DNA of 64,000 nucleotides from Bradyrhizobium sp. dw_411 (lineage in GTDB: Bacteria; Pseudomonadota; Alphaproteobacteria; Rhizobiales; Xanthobacteraceae): the NCBI RefSeq assembly GCF_018449695.1, contig NZ_JAAVUY010000018.1, positions 62,001 through 126,000 of the forward strand, read 5' to 3'. The notes below the pieces were generated by a model. The model was not told the origin of the DNA and ran no database searches. It saw nothing but the letters and a program-made list of their open reading frames with translations. A program made the translations under genes and the position numbers. Shown here one piece after another: positions 27,157 to 35,657 of the stretch (the stretch's first letter is position 1; each line of letters starts with the position of its first letter).

Positions 27157-27345
27157 GAGATTAGATTGATCTGCAACGGCAGACGAAGGTGCGCCACCTC
27201 TCCCGCTTGCGGCCATCCTTCGAGACGGCCGCCTGCGGCGTCCCCTCAGGATGAGGACTTTCTGTGCGGTTAAATCTCAAACCCTCATGGTGAGGAGCCT
27301 CGTCTTCGAGGCGTCTCGAACCATGAGGCCCCAGGCGATTACCGC
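27157..27345. repeat. Short palindromic repeats (REP-like) between porin gene and cobF
   Basis: Two hairpin units are present. One runs from CATCCTTCGAGACG to CCTCAGGATGAGG (27214-27256), and one from CCTCATGGTGAGGAG to CTCGAACCATGAGG (27283-27328). The same two sequence families recur at 51559-51602/51721-51760 and 63548-63590/63636-63678. The stretch before them (27157-27204) matches the repeat upstream of cobW at 41646-41693. No gene is present here. Confidence 0.75.
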
Positions 27346-27405
27346 GGCGGAAAGTCATATGCGATAGCCCTGCGCTTGCGGGGGAGGTAAGTGGAGTCTG
27401 GTTCG

Positions 27406-28176
27406 ATGAAGAAGATACTCATTATCGGCATCGGGGCGGGCGATCCCGACTACGTCACGATGCAGGCCGTCAACGCGCTCAACCGGGTTGACGTGTTCTT
27501 CCTGATGGACAAGGGCGAGAGCAAGGCTGAACTGATCGAGCTGCGCAAGGAAATCTGCCGCCGCTACATCAAGGGCAACAAGCACCGTTTTGTCGACGCC
27601 ACCAGTCCGGAATGGACGCGCGGCACCGAGGATTATTTCTCTGTTGTCGATGACCTCAACCACGACAAGCAGGCTTTGTTCGAGCGCCTGATCGCGCAGG
27701 AGATGGCGGACGGCGAATGCGGCGCGTTTCTGGTGTGGGGCGATCCGGCGCTCTACGACAGCACGATCCGCATCGTCGAAATCATCGCGGGTAGCGGCCG
27801 TCATCAGCTCGACTATGAAGTCATTCCCGGCATCAGCAGCGTTCAGGCGCTGGCGGCGAAACACAAGGTGCCGCTCAATCGTATCGGCCAGTCGATCGAG
27901 ATCACGACCGGGCGGAAGCTGGCGGAGGGTTTTCCTGAAGGCGCCGACAGTGTCGTGGTGATGCTCGATGCCGAAAACACCTACAAGCGCTTTGTGGATC
28001 AGGACATGGATATCTTCTGGGGCGCCTATCTCGGCATGCCCAATGAGGTTCTGGTCTCCGGCAAGCTGCGGGACGTGGCCGGCGAGATCGAGCGGATGCG
28101 GGCCGATGCGCGTGCGGCCAATGGGTGGATCATGGACAGCTATTTGATGCGGCGCGCAGGTCCCGCCAAAACTTGA
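27406..28176 (+). CDS. cobF: CobF, precorrin-6A synthase (deacetylating)
   Basis: The 256-residue SAM-dependent methyltransferase uses the ATG with GGAG nine bases upstream; a GTG five codons earlier is possible. The N-terminal Gly loop IGIGAGDPDYVTMQAV and the mid-protein motif VWGDPALYDSTIRIVE are typical of the corrin/porphyrin methyltransferase fold. CobF methylates C1 and removes the acetyl group from precorrin-5, a step specific to the aerobic pathway. It opens the long plus-strand cob gene set and is separated from the porin gene by repeats. Confidence 0.92.
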   Translation: MKKILIIGIGAGDPDYVTMQAVNALNRVDVFFLMDKGESKAELIELRKEICRRYIKGNKHRFVDATSPEWTRGTEDYFSVVDDLNHDKQALFERLIAQEMADGECGAFLVWGDPALYDSTIRIVEIIAGSGRHQLDYEVIPGISSVQALAAKHKVPLNRIGQSIEITTGRKLAEGFPEGADSVVVMLDAENTYKRFVDQDMDIFWGAYLGMPNEVLVSGKLRDVAGEIERMRADARAANGWIMDSYLMRRAGPAKT

Positions 28177-28316
28177 GCCGCCAGGCCCGGAGGCTTGATT
28201 TTTCGCCTGTTTTCAATGGTTTGCGCCAGCTATTGGTTGACTTTGCTTTTAAGCACGATTTGGCTGAATAGGGGGCGGCGGCTGATCCTGGCCGCCGCCG
28301 TCAGAGGAACCAGGAA

Positions 28317-29606
28317 TTGAACCGCTCAGTGGCATTCGAGGTGAAGGGCTGGTGCCCCGGTGCTTTGCGGCCGATGCAAAGCGGCGACGGGCTGATCGTC
28401 CGCGTGCGCCCGCAATCCGCGAGTCTGCGCCCGCAGGATCTGGGTGCGCTCGCCGATGCCGCGCGGGAATTCGGCAACGGCCACATCGATCTGACGCGGC
28501 GGGCCAATCTGCAGATCCGGGGCGTGCGCGAAGCGTCGCTTCCAGATTTGCACGATGTGATCGCACGGCTCGGATTGCTCGATGCCAATGCGGAGGGTGA
28601 AGCCGTCCGCAACGTCATGATCAATCCGCTGGCGGGGATCGATCCCACCGAAGCCTGCGATGTCAGGCCGATTGCGGGCGAGCTGGCGCGCTGGCTGACT
28701 TCGGACCGGTCGCTGTGGGCGCTGCCGTCCAAATTCGGTTTTATCATTGATGGCGGTGGAGCGCTTTCGCTGGCGGCGCAGCGCGCCGATGTGCGCCTTG
28801 TGGCGATCGGCGCGCAGATCGCGATCGGAATCGAGACGCGAGCCGGGATCGAATGGCTCGGGTCAACTGCGCCCGGCGCGGCAGCCGCCGTGGCGACCGA
28901 GATCGGTCTTCTCTTCATCAAGGCTGCGTCGCGCGACAAGCGGCACCGCATGCGCGATCTCTCCGATGAGGGGCTTGCAGCTATCCGTGGCGCGATGCGA
29001 CTGCGGCTGGATGCGTTGCGTGAACATCCGCGCGAGCTGGATGCTTCGTCGGATCGTATCGGCTTGATCGAGCTGGGTCACGATAAGTTCGCTGTGGGAA
29101 TCGCCGCGCCGTTTGGTCGCATTGAGAGCGATCAGCTTCGCAAGTTCACGGATGTGATGGCCTCACTCGGTATCGATGAGATCAGGCTTTCGCCGTGGCG
29201 CGCGCTGTATGCCGGAGTATCGAGCGGACACGCCGCACGTGGCATCCTCGCTGCCGCTGCGCGCGAGGGCCTGATCACCGATCCGCGCGACCAGCTGCTT
29301 CAAATCGAGGCATGCACGGGGGCTCCGGGCTGCCAATCAACCACGCTGGACACGCGCGGCGACGGTCGTCGGCTGGCGGCGTTGCTGCCGCAATCTGGTT
29401 TTGCCGGGACCGTTCATGTCTCCGGTTGCGCCAAGGGATGCGCGAAAACCGGCGCCGCCGATCTCGTGCTGGTTGGTTCCGATGGGCATTACGGCGTCGT
29501 ACGCCACGGCACCGCGCAGGATCGGCCCGCCGGCCGTTACTGTTTTGCTGAATTGGCCGCTGATCCCGGCAAAATGTTTGAGTTCGAAAGCCAGCGGCAT
29601 GACTGA
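28317..29606 (+). CDS. cobG: CobG, precorrin-3B synthase
   Basis: A TTG start with GAGGA eight bases upstream gives a 429-residue sulfite/nitrite-reductase-like protein. It has two ferredoxin-like halves (LTRRANLQIRGV in the first) and the Cys cluster for a 4Fe-4S centre (ACTGAPGCQST and SGCAKGCAK). CobG uses oxygen to hydroxylate precorrin-3A, so the organism makes B12 by the aerobic route. A 140-base gap from cobF precedes it, and it overlaps cobH by 8 bases. Confidence 0.92.
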   Translation: MNRSVAFEVKGWCPGALRPMQSGDGLIVRVRPQSASLRPQDLGALADAAREFGNGHIDLTRRANLQIRGVREASLPDLHDVIARLGLLDANAEGEAVRNVMINPLAGIDPTEACDVRPIAGELARWLTSDRSLWALPSKFGFIIDGGGALSLAAQRADVRLVAIGAQIAIGIETRAGIEWLGSTAPGAAAAVATEIGLLFIKAASRDKRHRMRDLSDEGLAAIRGAMRLRLDALREHPRELDASSDRIGLIELGHDKFAVGIAAPFGRIESDQLRKFTDVMASLGIDEIRLSPWRALYAGVSSGHAARGILAAAAREGLITDPRDQLLQIEACTGAPGCQSTTLDTRGDGRRLAALLPQSGFAGTVHVSGCAKGCAKTGAADLVLVGSDGHYGVVRHGTAQDRPAGRYCFAELAADPGKMFEFESQRHD

Positions 29607-30231
29607 GTTGCGTTCCTACATCCGGGATGGCGCCGAGATCTATCGCAACTCGTTTGCGATCATCCGCGCCGAGTCCGATCTGTCGCGTTTCAAGGCCAAC
29701 GAAGAGAAGGTCGCCGTCCGCATCATTCACGCCTGCGGCATGGTCGATATCGTCGAGGATATCGTGATGTCGCCGACCTTTGCCACCTCGGCCTCGCAGG
29801 CGCTATCGCGCGGCGCGCCGATACTCTGTGATGCGAAGATGGTTTCAAACGGCATCACCCGCAGCCGGTTGCCGCGCAACAATAACGTCATCTGTACGCT
29901 GGACGATCCCTCTGTGGCAGGGCTCGCTGCCGAGATCGGAAATACCCGATCGGCCGCGGCGCTGGAGCTGTGGCGGCCGCATCTCGAAGGCGCCATTGTC
30001 GCGATCGGCAATGCGCCGACCGCGTTGTTTCACCTGCTCGACATGATCGATCGGGGTGCGCCACTGCCTGCCGCGATCATCGGCGTTCCCGTCGGCTTTG
30101 TCGGCGCCGCGGAATCGAAGGAAGCGCTCGCGCTGCAGACCCGCGTACCTTTTTTAATTGTGCGCGGACGCCGGGGTGGCAGCGCGATGGCCGTGGCGGC
30201 GGTCAATGCGCTGGCGAGTGAGCGCGAATGA
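29599..30231 (+). CDS. cobH: CobH, precorrin-8X methylmutase
   Basis: The 210-residue protein starts at MTELRSYIRDGAEIYRNSF. The catalytic His lies in VRIIHACGMVDIVEDI, and the SRLPRNNNVICTLDD segment is family-typical. It converts precorrin-8X to hydrogenobyrinate by moving the C11 methyl group to C12. A longer upstream frame exists but would lie inside cobG. It overlaps both cobG and cobI, consistent with translational coupling. Confidence 0.93.
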   Translation: MTELRSYIRDGAEIYRNSFAIIRAESDLSRFKANEEKVAVRIIHACGMVDIVEDIVMSPTFATSASQALSRGAPILCDAKMVSNGITRSRLPRNNNVICTLDDPSVAGLAAEIGNTRSAAALELWRPHLEGAIVAIGNAPTALFHLLDMIDRGAPLPAAIIGVPVGFVGAAESKEALALQTRVPFLIVRGRRGGSAMAVAAVNALASERE

Positions 30232-30986
30232 TGGATCTTGACGCGATCGGCGGAACCGCCCGCAAGGGAATGCTGTATGGCATCGGCGTCGGGCCCGGCG
30301 ATATCAGTTATCTGACGCTGCGCGCTGCCGCGCTGGTGCAGCAAGTGGATGTGATCGCGTTCTTCGCCAAGCGTGGCCTGCAGGGCAATGCGCGCGGCAT
30401 CGTCGATCCCCTGATGGGCGAGCATCGCGAAGAGTTGCGGCTTGAATATCCCGTCACCAATGAAATTCCGCCTGAAGACCCGAGATATCAGGAACAGATC
30501 AGCCGGTTCTATGAGGCCAGCGCCGAGACCGTCTCGGCGCTGCTGCGGCAAGGCAAATCCGTTGGGCTGTTGGCCGAAGGCGATCCGTTTTTCTATGGGT
30601 CGTTCATGCATATCTGGCGCCGTCTCGATAAAATCTTCCCGATTGAAGTGGTGCCCGGTGTCACCGGCATGTCGGGTTGCTGGACCCGCGCCAATGCGCC
30701 GATCACCTGGGGCGACGACGCGCTTTCGGTTTTGCCGGGAACGATGGGCGAAGAACAGTTGACGCGCCGCCTCGCCGATACCGACGCGGCTGTCATCATG
30801 AAGGTCGGCAAGAACCTCGCGAAAATTCGCCGCGCCGTCACCGCTGCCGGGCTCTTGGCGCGCGCGATCTATGTCGAGCGCGGCAGCATGAAGGGCGAGC
30901 GGATCATGCCGCTGTCCGAGGGGCCTGAAGTCGGCAGTCCCTATTTTTCGATGGTGCTGATTCCCGGTCAGGGGAGGCGGCTGTGA
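30228..30986 (+). CDS. cobI: CobI, precorrin-2 C20-methyltransferase
   Basis: The 252-residue tetrapyrrole methylase has the Gly loop LYGIGVGPGDISYLTLRA, the substrate motif AEGDPFFYGSFMHIW and the GVTGMSG segment typical of C20 methyltransferases. It adds the C20 methyl to precorrin-2. The start codon overlaps the cobH stop (ATGA), and its own stop overlaps cobJ. Confidence 0.93.
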   Translation: MMDLDAIGGTARKGMLYGIGVGPGDISYLTLRAAALVQQVDVIAFFAKRGLQGNARGIVDPLMGEHREELRLEYPVTNEIPPEDPRYQEQISRFYEASAETVSALLRQGKSVGLLAEGDPFFYGSFMHIWRRLDKIFPIEVVPGVTGMSGCWTRANAPITWGDDALSVLPGTMGEEQLTRRLADTDAAVIMKVGKNLAKIRRAVTAAGLLARAIYVERGSMKGERIMPLSEGPEVGSPYFSMVLIPGQGRRL

Positions 30987-31750
30987 GCGGCTCGCTGGTC
31001 ATTGTCGGGCTAGGGCCGGGATCGCAGGACTTGCTGACGCCGGCCGCTTCGCGCGCGCTGGATGCCGCGACGGATCTTGTGGGCTATGGACCCTATCTCG
31101 ATCGCATTCCTGAAAACATCCCCGGCCAGCGCCGCCACCCCACCGATAACCGTGTCGAGATCGTGCGCGCACGTCACGCGCTGGCGCTCGCGGCCGAAGG
31201 CCGGAAAGTCGCGGTGGTCTCCGGCGGCGATCCCGGCGTGTTCGCGATGGCGGCGGCGGTGTTCGAAGCTGTCGAAGGCGGGACTTCGCAATGGCGCGAA
31301 CTCGATATTCGCGTCGAGCCCGGGATCACCGCGATGCTGGCCGCCGCGGCCGAAGCCGGCGCGCCGCTTGGCGGCGATTTCTGCGCGATCTCGCTGTCGG
31401 ACAATCTGAAATCCTGGGAAACCATCGAGCGCCGTTTGCGCGCCGCCGCGACCGGCGATTTCGTCATCGCGCTCTATAATCCCGCGTCAAAAGCCCGGCC
31501 GCATCAGCTCGGGCAGGCGTTTGATCTCCTGCGATCGATCAAGCCGCCGCAGACGGTGGTGCTGTTCGTGCGGAAAGCCGCGACGCCGGAAACGAGCGTC
31601 ACCGTCACCACTTTGGCGGAAGCCGATCCGGCATTGGCCGATATGCGCACGCTGGTCATGATCGGCGCCACGACGACGCGGCTCATCCCGCGCGCAGGAC
31701 AGCGCCCTTGGGTCTATACCCCGCGCGCCGAACCCGGGATGGCGCGATGA
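30983..31750 (+). CDS. cobJ: CobJ, precorrin-3B C17-methyltransferase
   Basis: The 255-residue methylase has a GTG start overlapping the cobI stop. It carries the motifs VGLGPGSQDLLTPAA, SGGDPGVFAMAAAV and DFVIALYNPASKARP, the last being characteristic of CobJ/CbiH. It methylates C17 with ring contraction of precorrin-3B. Its 3' end overlaps the 3' end of the oppositely oriented cobK by 37 bases. Confidence 0.93.
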   Translation: MSGSLVIVGLGPGSQDLLTPAASRALDAATDLVGYGPYLDRIPENIPGQRRHPTDNRVEIVRARHALALAAEGRKVAVVSGGDPGVFAMAAAVFEAVEGGTSQWRELDIRVEPGITAMLAAAAEAGAPLGGDFCAISLSDNLKSWETIERRLRAAATGDFVIALYNPASKARPHQLGQAFDLLRSIKPPQTVVLFVRKAATPETSVTVTTLAEADPALADMRTLVMIGATTTRLIPRAGQRPWVYTPRAEPGMAR

Positions 31751-32484
31751 GCGAGTTGTTGCTCCAGCCATCTAACAGCGTCAGCGGGAAGCTCCACCGC
31801 ATGGCCGTGCACTTTAACCGGTCGCGCGATCATCACGACGGGAATGCCCAGCTTGCGCGTTGCCGTGATCTTCGGATAGGTCGCCGCGCCGCCCGAATTC
31901 TTGGAAACGATCACATCAATCTTTTCCCGCGTGAGCAGCGCGGTCTCGGCTTGCTCGTCGAACGGGCCGCGGTCGAAGATCAAATCGATATCCGGCGGCA
32001 ACGCGACATCGGGCGGCTCGATGCTGCGCGCGACATAATGATGCTGAGGAGCGGTTGCGAAGGCGTCGAGTTCGAGACGGCCGAGGCTGAGAAAGACCCG
32101 GCGTGGCTTCGACCCGAGCGCATCGGCCGCCGCTTGCGCACTAGCAACCGTCAGCCAGTTGTCGCCTGTTACAGCCTGCCAGGCCGGTCGCAGGATGGTG
32201 GCGAGCGGCAGCGCAAGCCGTGTGCAGGCATTCACGGCATTGGCCGAGATACGATCGGCGTAGGGATGCGTTGCATCGACCACGGCCTCGATCGATTCCT
32301 GCGCCAGCCACGCGGCCAATCCGTCGGCGCCCCCAAAGCCGCCGGTCCGGGTGCGAACCGGCTGCGGCCTCGGCTTCAAGGTTCGCCCGGCCAGCGACAG
32401 CGTCGTGTCGAAGCGCTTGTCGCCCACGATGAGACGCGACAGTTCCGAGGATTCCGTCGACCCTCCGAGAATGAGAATGCGCAT
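31714..32484 (-). CDS. cobK: CobK, precorrin-6A reductase (inverted within the cob set)
   Basis: The 256-residue protein starts at MRILILGGSTESSELS, an NADPH-binding strand and loop. Further upstream Met codons would run into cobL. The motifs VDATHPYADRISANAVNAC and the C-terminal VSKNSGGAATYPKITATRKL are typical of CobK/CbiJ. It reduces precorrin-6A with NADPH. It is the only gene in this stretch on the minus strand. Its end overlaps cobJ, and its start lies about 17 bases from the divergent cobL start, so its promoter must lie within or next to cobL. Confidence 0.92.
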   Translation of the reverse strand: MRILILGGSTESSELSRLIVGDKRFDTTLSLAGRTLKPRPQPVRTRTGGFGGADGLAAWLAQESIEAVVDATHPYADRISANAVNACTRLALPLATILRPAWQAVTGDNWLTVASAQAAADALGSKPRRVFLSLGRLELDAFATAPQHHYVARSIEPPDVALPPDIDLIFDRGPFDEQAETALLTREKIDVIVSKNSGGAATYPKITATRKLGIPVVMIARPVKVHGHAVELPADAVRWLEQQLAHRAIPGSARGV

Positions 32485-32501
32485 CGGGGCTTTGTTCCGT
32501 G

Positions 32502-33734
32502 ATGGCTGAAACTGCAACTTGCACAGTGCAACGCTGGCTGTCCATCGTCGGCATCGGTGAAGACGGCGTGGATGGATTGTCGTCCGTCGCGCGGCAACTC
32601 ATTCGGTCCGCCGAACTGGTCGTCGGCGGCGCGCGCCATCTGGAACTGGCGGGTGAACTCATTCAGGGTCGGCGTCTCGCATGGCCGAACCCGATCGGCG
32701 ACGCCTTCCCCGAAATCGAGCGCCAACGCGGTCGCCCGGTCGTGGTGCTGGCAAGCGGCGATCCCTTTCATTTCGGCGTCGGCAAGCAGATCGCGGCTTT
32801 TGTTGCCGCCGACGAGTTCATTTGCCTGCCACAGCCTTCCGCCTTCAGTCTCGCCGCAGCGCGGATGGGCTGGCCGCTGCAGGATGTCGCGCTGGTCACG
32901 CTGCATGGCCGCGCGCTCACCGGCATTATCCGGCATCTGCAACCCGGCGCGCGAATCCTGGCGCTATCCTGGGACAGCGCCACGCCGCGTCAGTTGGCCG
33001 AGTTGCTCGCGGCGCGGGGCATGGGACAATCGCGCATGACCGTGTTGGAGGCGATGGGCGGCCCGCGCGAGCGAACGCATCACGCGACGGCTTCGCAATT
33101 CGATATCAGCGATATCCAGCCGCTCAATACGATTGCGATCGAGGTCATAGCGGAACCGGATGCTGCCATCATTCCCTTGGGCTCGGGCCTCGACGACGAT
33201 CTGTTCGAGCATGACGGCCAACTGACAAAGCGGGAAATTCGAGCGGTCACGCTGTCATCGCTGCAGCCAGTGCAGGGACAATTGCTGTGGGATATCGGGC
33301 TCGGCGCGGGCTCGGTCGCGATCGAGTGGCTGTTGCTGCATCGCTCGCTCCGTGCCACCGGCATCGAGTCACGCAGCGACCGCGCCGAGCGCGCCGCGCG
33401 CAATGCGGCAGCGCTCGGCGTGCCGGAACTGGAGATCGTGCAGGGCCATGCGCCGGACGTGCTGGCAGGATTGGCGCGGCCGGATGCGGTCTTCATCGGC
33501 GGCGGCATGAATGATGACAGCGTATTCGATGCGGCGTGGGCGGCGCTGAAGCCAGGCGGGCGTCTTGTCGCCAATGCCATCTCGCTGGAAACCGAAGCGC
33601 GGCTGGCCGGTTATTTCCAGCAATATGGCGGCGAACTCATTCGACTGCAGGTCGCCAGAGCCGATAGAGTGGGCGCGATGACGGGCTGGCGGCCGGCGAT
33701 GCCGGTCACGCAATGGCGAGTGAGGAAGCCATGA
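32502..33734 (+). CDS. cobL: CobL, precorrin-6Y C5,15-methyltransferase (decarboxylating), CbiE-CbiT fusion
   Basis: About 410 residues. The N-terminal CbiE half has LSIVGIGEDGVDGLSSVARQL and ASGDPFHFGVGKQ. The C-terminal CbiT half has the class-I SAM fold motif LWDIGLGAGSVAIEWLLL and DAVFIGGGMNDDSVFD. The fusion performs two methylations and a decarboxylation. A GTG one codon before the ATG is an alternative start. The stop overlaps the next gene (ATGA). Confidence 0.93.
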   Translation: MAETATCTVQRWLSIVGIGEDGVDGLSSVARQLIRSAELVVGGARHLELAGELIQGRRLAWPNPIGDAFPEIERQRGRPVVVLASGDPFHFGVGKQIAAFVAADEFICLPQPSAFSLAAARMGWPLQDVALVTLHGRALTGIIRHLQPGARILALSWDSATPRQLAELLAARGMGQSRMTVLEAMGGPRERTHHATASQFDISDIQPLNTIAIEVIAEPDAAIIPLGSGLDDDLFEHDGQLTKREIRAVTLSSLQPVQGQLLWDIGLGAGSVAIEWLLLHRSLRATGIESRSDRAERAARNAAALGVPELEIVQGHAPDVLAGLARPDAVFIGGGMNDDSVFDAAWAALKPGGRLVANAISLETEARLAGYFQQYGGELIRLQVARADRVGAMTGWRPAMPVTQWRVRKP

Positions 33735-34114
33735 TCGTTGCGGGCATCGGATGCGGACGCGAAACGTCCTCCGAGGAGATTGTGAACCTGATTGCGGTCG
33801 CGCTTTCGAATTTCGGCATCGCGCAGGAAAACCTCACCGCGATTGCGACCGAAAGCTCGAAGGCCGATGAGCGCGGCATCGCCGGCGCGGCCAAGTCGCT
33901 GTCGATTCCCGTCTTGAGTTGCTCGGTCGCGGATCTCGGACGGGTCGCCGATCAGGTGTTGACGCGCTCGTTGCGCGTTCAGGCCATCAAGGGCGTGCCG
34001 TCGATCGCGGAAGCCTCCGCGCTGGTCGCGGCCGGACCCAACGCGCGGCTGCTCGGCGCGCGCGTCGCGGCCAACCGAGTGACCTGTGCCATTGCCGTGG
34101 GTGAGGGATCGTGA
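33731..34114 (+). CDS. cobE: CobE, CbiG C-terminal-domain-like cobalamin biosynthesis protein
   Basis: The 127-residue protein corresponds to the C-terminal domain of CbiG (IVAGIGCGRETSSEEIVNLI, KADERGIAGAAKSLSIP). The start is the ATG overlapping the cobL stop; an earlier in-frame ATG six codons upstream is less likely. CobE is regularly encoded in aerobic B12 operons, but its exact step is not settled. Suggestions include a role around the ring-contraction or methylation steps. It overlaps cobM by 4 bases. Confidence 0.85.
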   Translation: MIVAGIGCGRETSSEEIVNLIAVALSNFGIAQENLTAIATESSKADERGIAGAAKSLSIPVLSCSVADLGRVADQVLTRSLRVQAIKGVPSIAEASALVAAGPNARLLGARVAANRVTCAIAVGEGS

Positions 34115-34872
34115 CCGTTCATTTCATCGGCGCCGGGCCCGGCGCGCCCGATCTCATCACGGTGCGTGGACGCGATCTGATCGCCAAGTGCCCGGTCTGC
34201 CTCTATGCGGGCTCGCTGGTGCCGAAGGCGTTGCTCGATTATTGCCCGCCCGGCGCGCGCATCATCGATACCGCGCCGATGTCGCTTGATGAGATTGTCG
34301 CCGAATTCCAGCGCGCGACCGGCGAGGGCCAGGATGTCGCGCGGCTTCATTCCGGCGACCTGTCGATCTGGAGCGCGCTGGGCGAACAGCTACGGCGGTT
34401 AGAAGCGCTCGATATTCCCTTCACGGTAACCCCAGGTGTTCCGGCCTTCGCAGCCGCTTCGGCCGCGCTGGCCAGAGAATTGACGCTGCCCGAAGTCGCG
34501 CAATCGGTGGTGCTGACGCGCACCTCGGGCCGCGCGTCGTCGATGCCGGAAACCGAAAACCTTGCCGCCTTCGCCGCGACCCGCGCGACCCTGGCGATTC
34601 ATCTGTCCATCCACGCGCTCGACAAAACCGTCGCGGAACTCATTCCCGCCTATGGCCAGGCTTGCCCGGTCGCGGTGGTGTTCCGTGCGAGCTGGCCGGA
34701 CGAGAAAATCATCCGCGCCACGCTCGGCACCATCGTCGCCGAAGTCGCGAAGACCAATATCGATCGCACCGCGCTCATTCTGGTCGGCGAGGTGCTGGCC
34801 GCGCGGGATTTTCGTGAAAGCGCGCTCTATGACGCGGCCTATCAGCGCCGGTTCCGCGGAAGAGACTCGTGA
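34111..34872 (+). CDS. cobM: CobM, precorrin-4 C11-methyltransferase
   Basis: The 253-residue methylase starts with GTG overlapping the cobE stop. It has VHFIGAGPGAPDLITVRG, the LHSGDLSIWSALGEQ motif and VTPGVPAFAAASAALARELT, which is diagnostic of CobM/CbiF. It adds the C11 methyl to precorrin-4. It overlaps cobA at its stop. Confidence 0.93.
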   Translation: MTVHFIGAGPGAPDLITVRGRDLIAKCPVCLYAGSLVPKALLDYCPPGARIIDTAPMSLDEIVAEFQRATGEGQDVARLHSGDLSIWSALGEQLRRLEALDIPFTVTPGVPAFAAASAALARELTLPEVAQSVVLTRTSGRASSMPETENLAAFAATRATLAIHLSIHALDKTVAELIPAYGQACPVAVVFRASWPDEKIIRATLGTIVAEVAKTNIDRTALILVGEVLAARDFRESALYDAAYQRRFRGRDS

Positions 34873-35657
34873 TGGAGTTGAGGCTTCCCGATTTTCCTGA
34901 TTTCCCACCGGGCGAGGTCTGGCTGGCCGGCGCCGGTCCCGGAGATCCCGGGCTGCTGACGCTGTATGCGCTTCACGCGCTGCAAACCGCCGACGATATC
35001 GTCCACGATGCGCTGGTCGATCCGCGCATCCTCGAACTCGCGGGGCCGCAGGCAAAATTGTTCTTTGCAGGCAAGCGCGGCGGCAAGCCATCGGCGCAAC
35101 AGGCGGACATCAACGACCTCCTGATCGAGCGCGCCCGGATGCAGCGGCGCGTGTTGCGCCTCAAGGGCGGCGATCCCTTTGTGTTCGGACGCGGCGGCGA
35201 GGAAGTGCTGGCGCTGGTGCGCGCCGGGTTGCGGTTCCGCATCATCCCGGGCATCACGTCGGGATTGGCGGCCGCCGCGCTGGCTGGTATTCCCGCAACC
35301 ACGCGCGATACCAATCATGCCATCATCCTGATGGCGGGTAGCCGCGCGGCCGATGGCAGCTCGGTCGCCGAATGGGAAAAGCTGGCGCGCGTCGGGCAGC
35401 CGATCATCGTCTACATGCCGATGGCGAATTTGGTTGATATCATGAGCGCTTTCGAGCGCGGCGGCATGGCGCATGATACGCCCGCGGTGGTGATCAGCGC
35501 ATCCACCACGCCGGAGGAGCGCGTGATCGAAACCACGCTCGGGACGGCCGTCGCCGATGCCGCGCGCGAGGGCATCGGTTCGCCCGCCATCGTGATCGTC
35601 GGCGCGATTGCGTCGATGCGGCAGCAATTGCTGGCCAATATGGTGGGCTGGCCATGA
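34872..35657 (+). CDS. cobA: CobA, uroporphyrinogen-III C-methyltransferase
   Basis: About 261 residues starting at the ATG that overlaps the cobM stop; a GTG three bases earlier is also in frame. SUMT motifs are VWLAGAGPGDPGLLTLYALHAL, RLKGGDPFVFGRGGEE and GITSGLAAAALAGIPATTR. It makes precorrin-2 from uroporphyrinogen III, the entry to both B12 and siroheme. There is no fused CysG-type dehydrogenase/chelatase domain, so it is dedicated to methylation. Confidence 0.93.
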   Translation: MELRLPDFPDFPPGEVWLAGAGPGDPGLLTLYALHALQTADDIVHDALVDPRILELAGPQAKLFFAGKRGGKPSAQQADINDLLIERARMQRRVLRLKGGDPFVFGRGGEEVLALVRAGLRFRIIPGITSGLAAAALAGIPATTRDTNHAIILMAGSRAADGSSVAEWEKLARVGQPIIVYMPMANLVDIMSAFERGGMAHDTPAVVISASTTPEERVIETTLGTAVADAAREGIGSPAIVIVGAIASMRQQLLANMVGWP

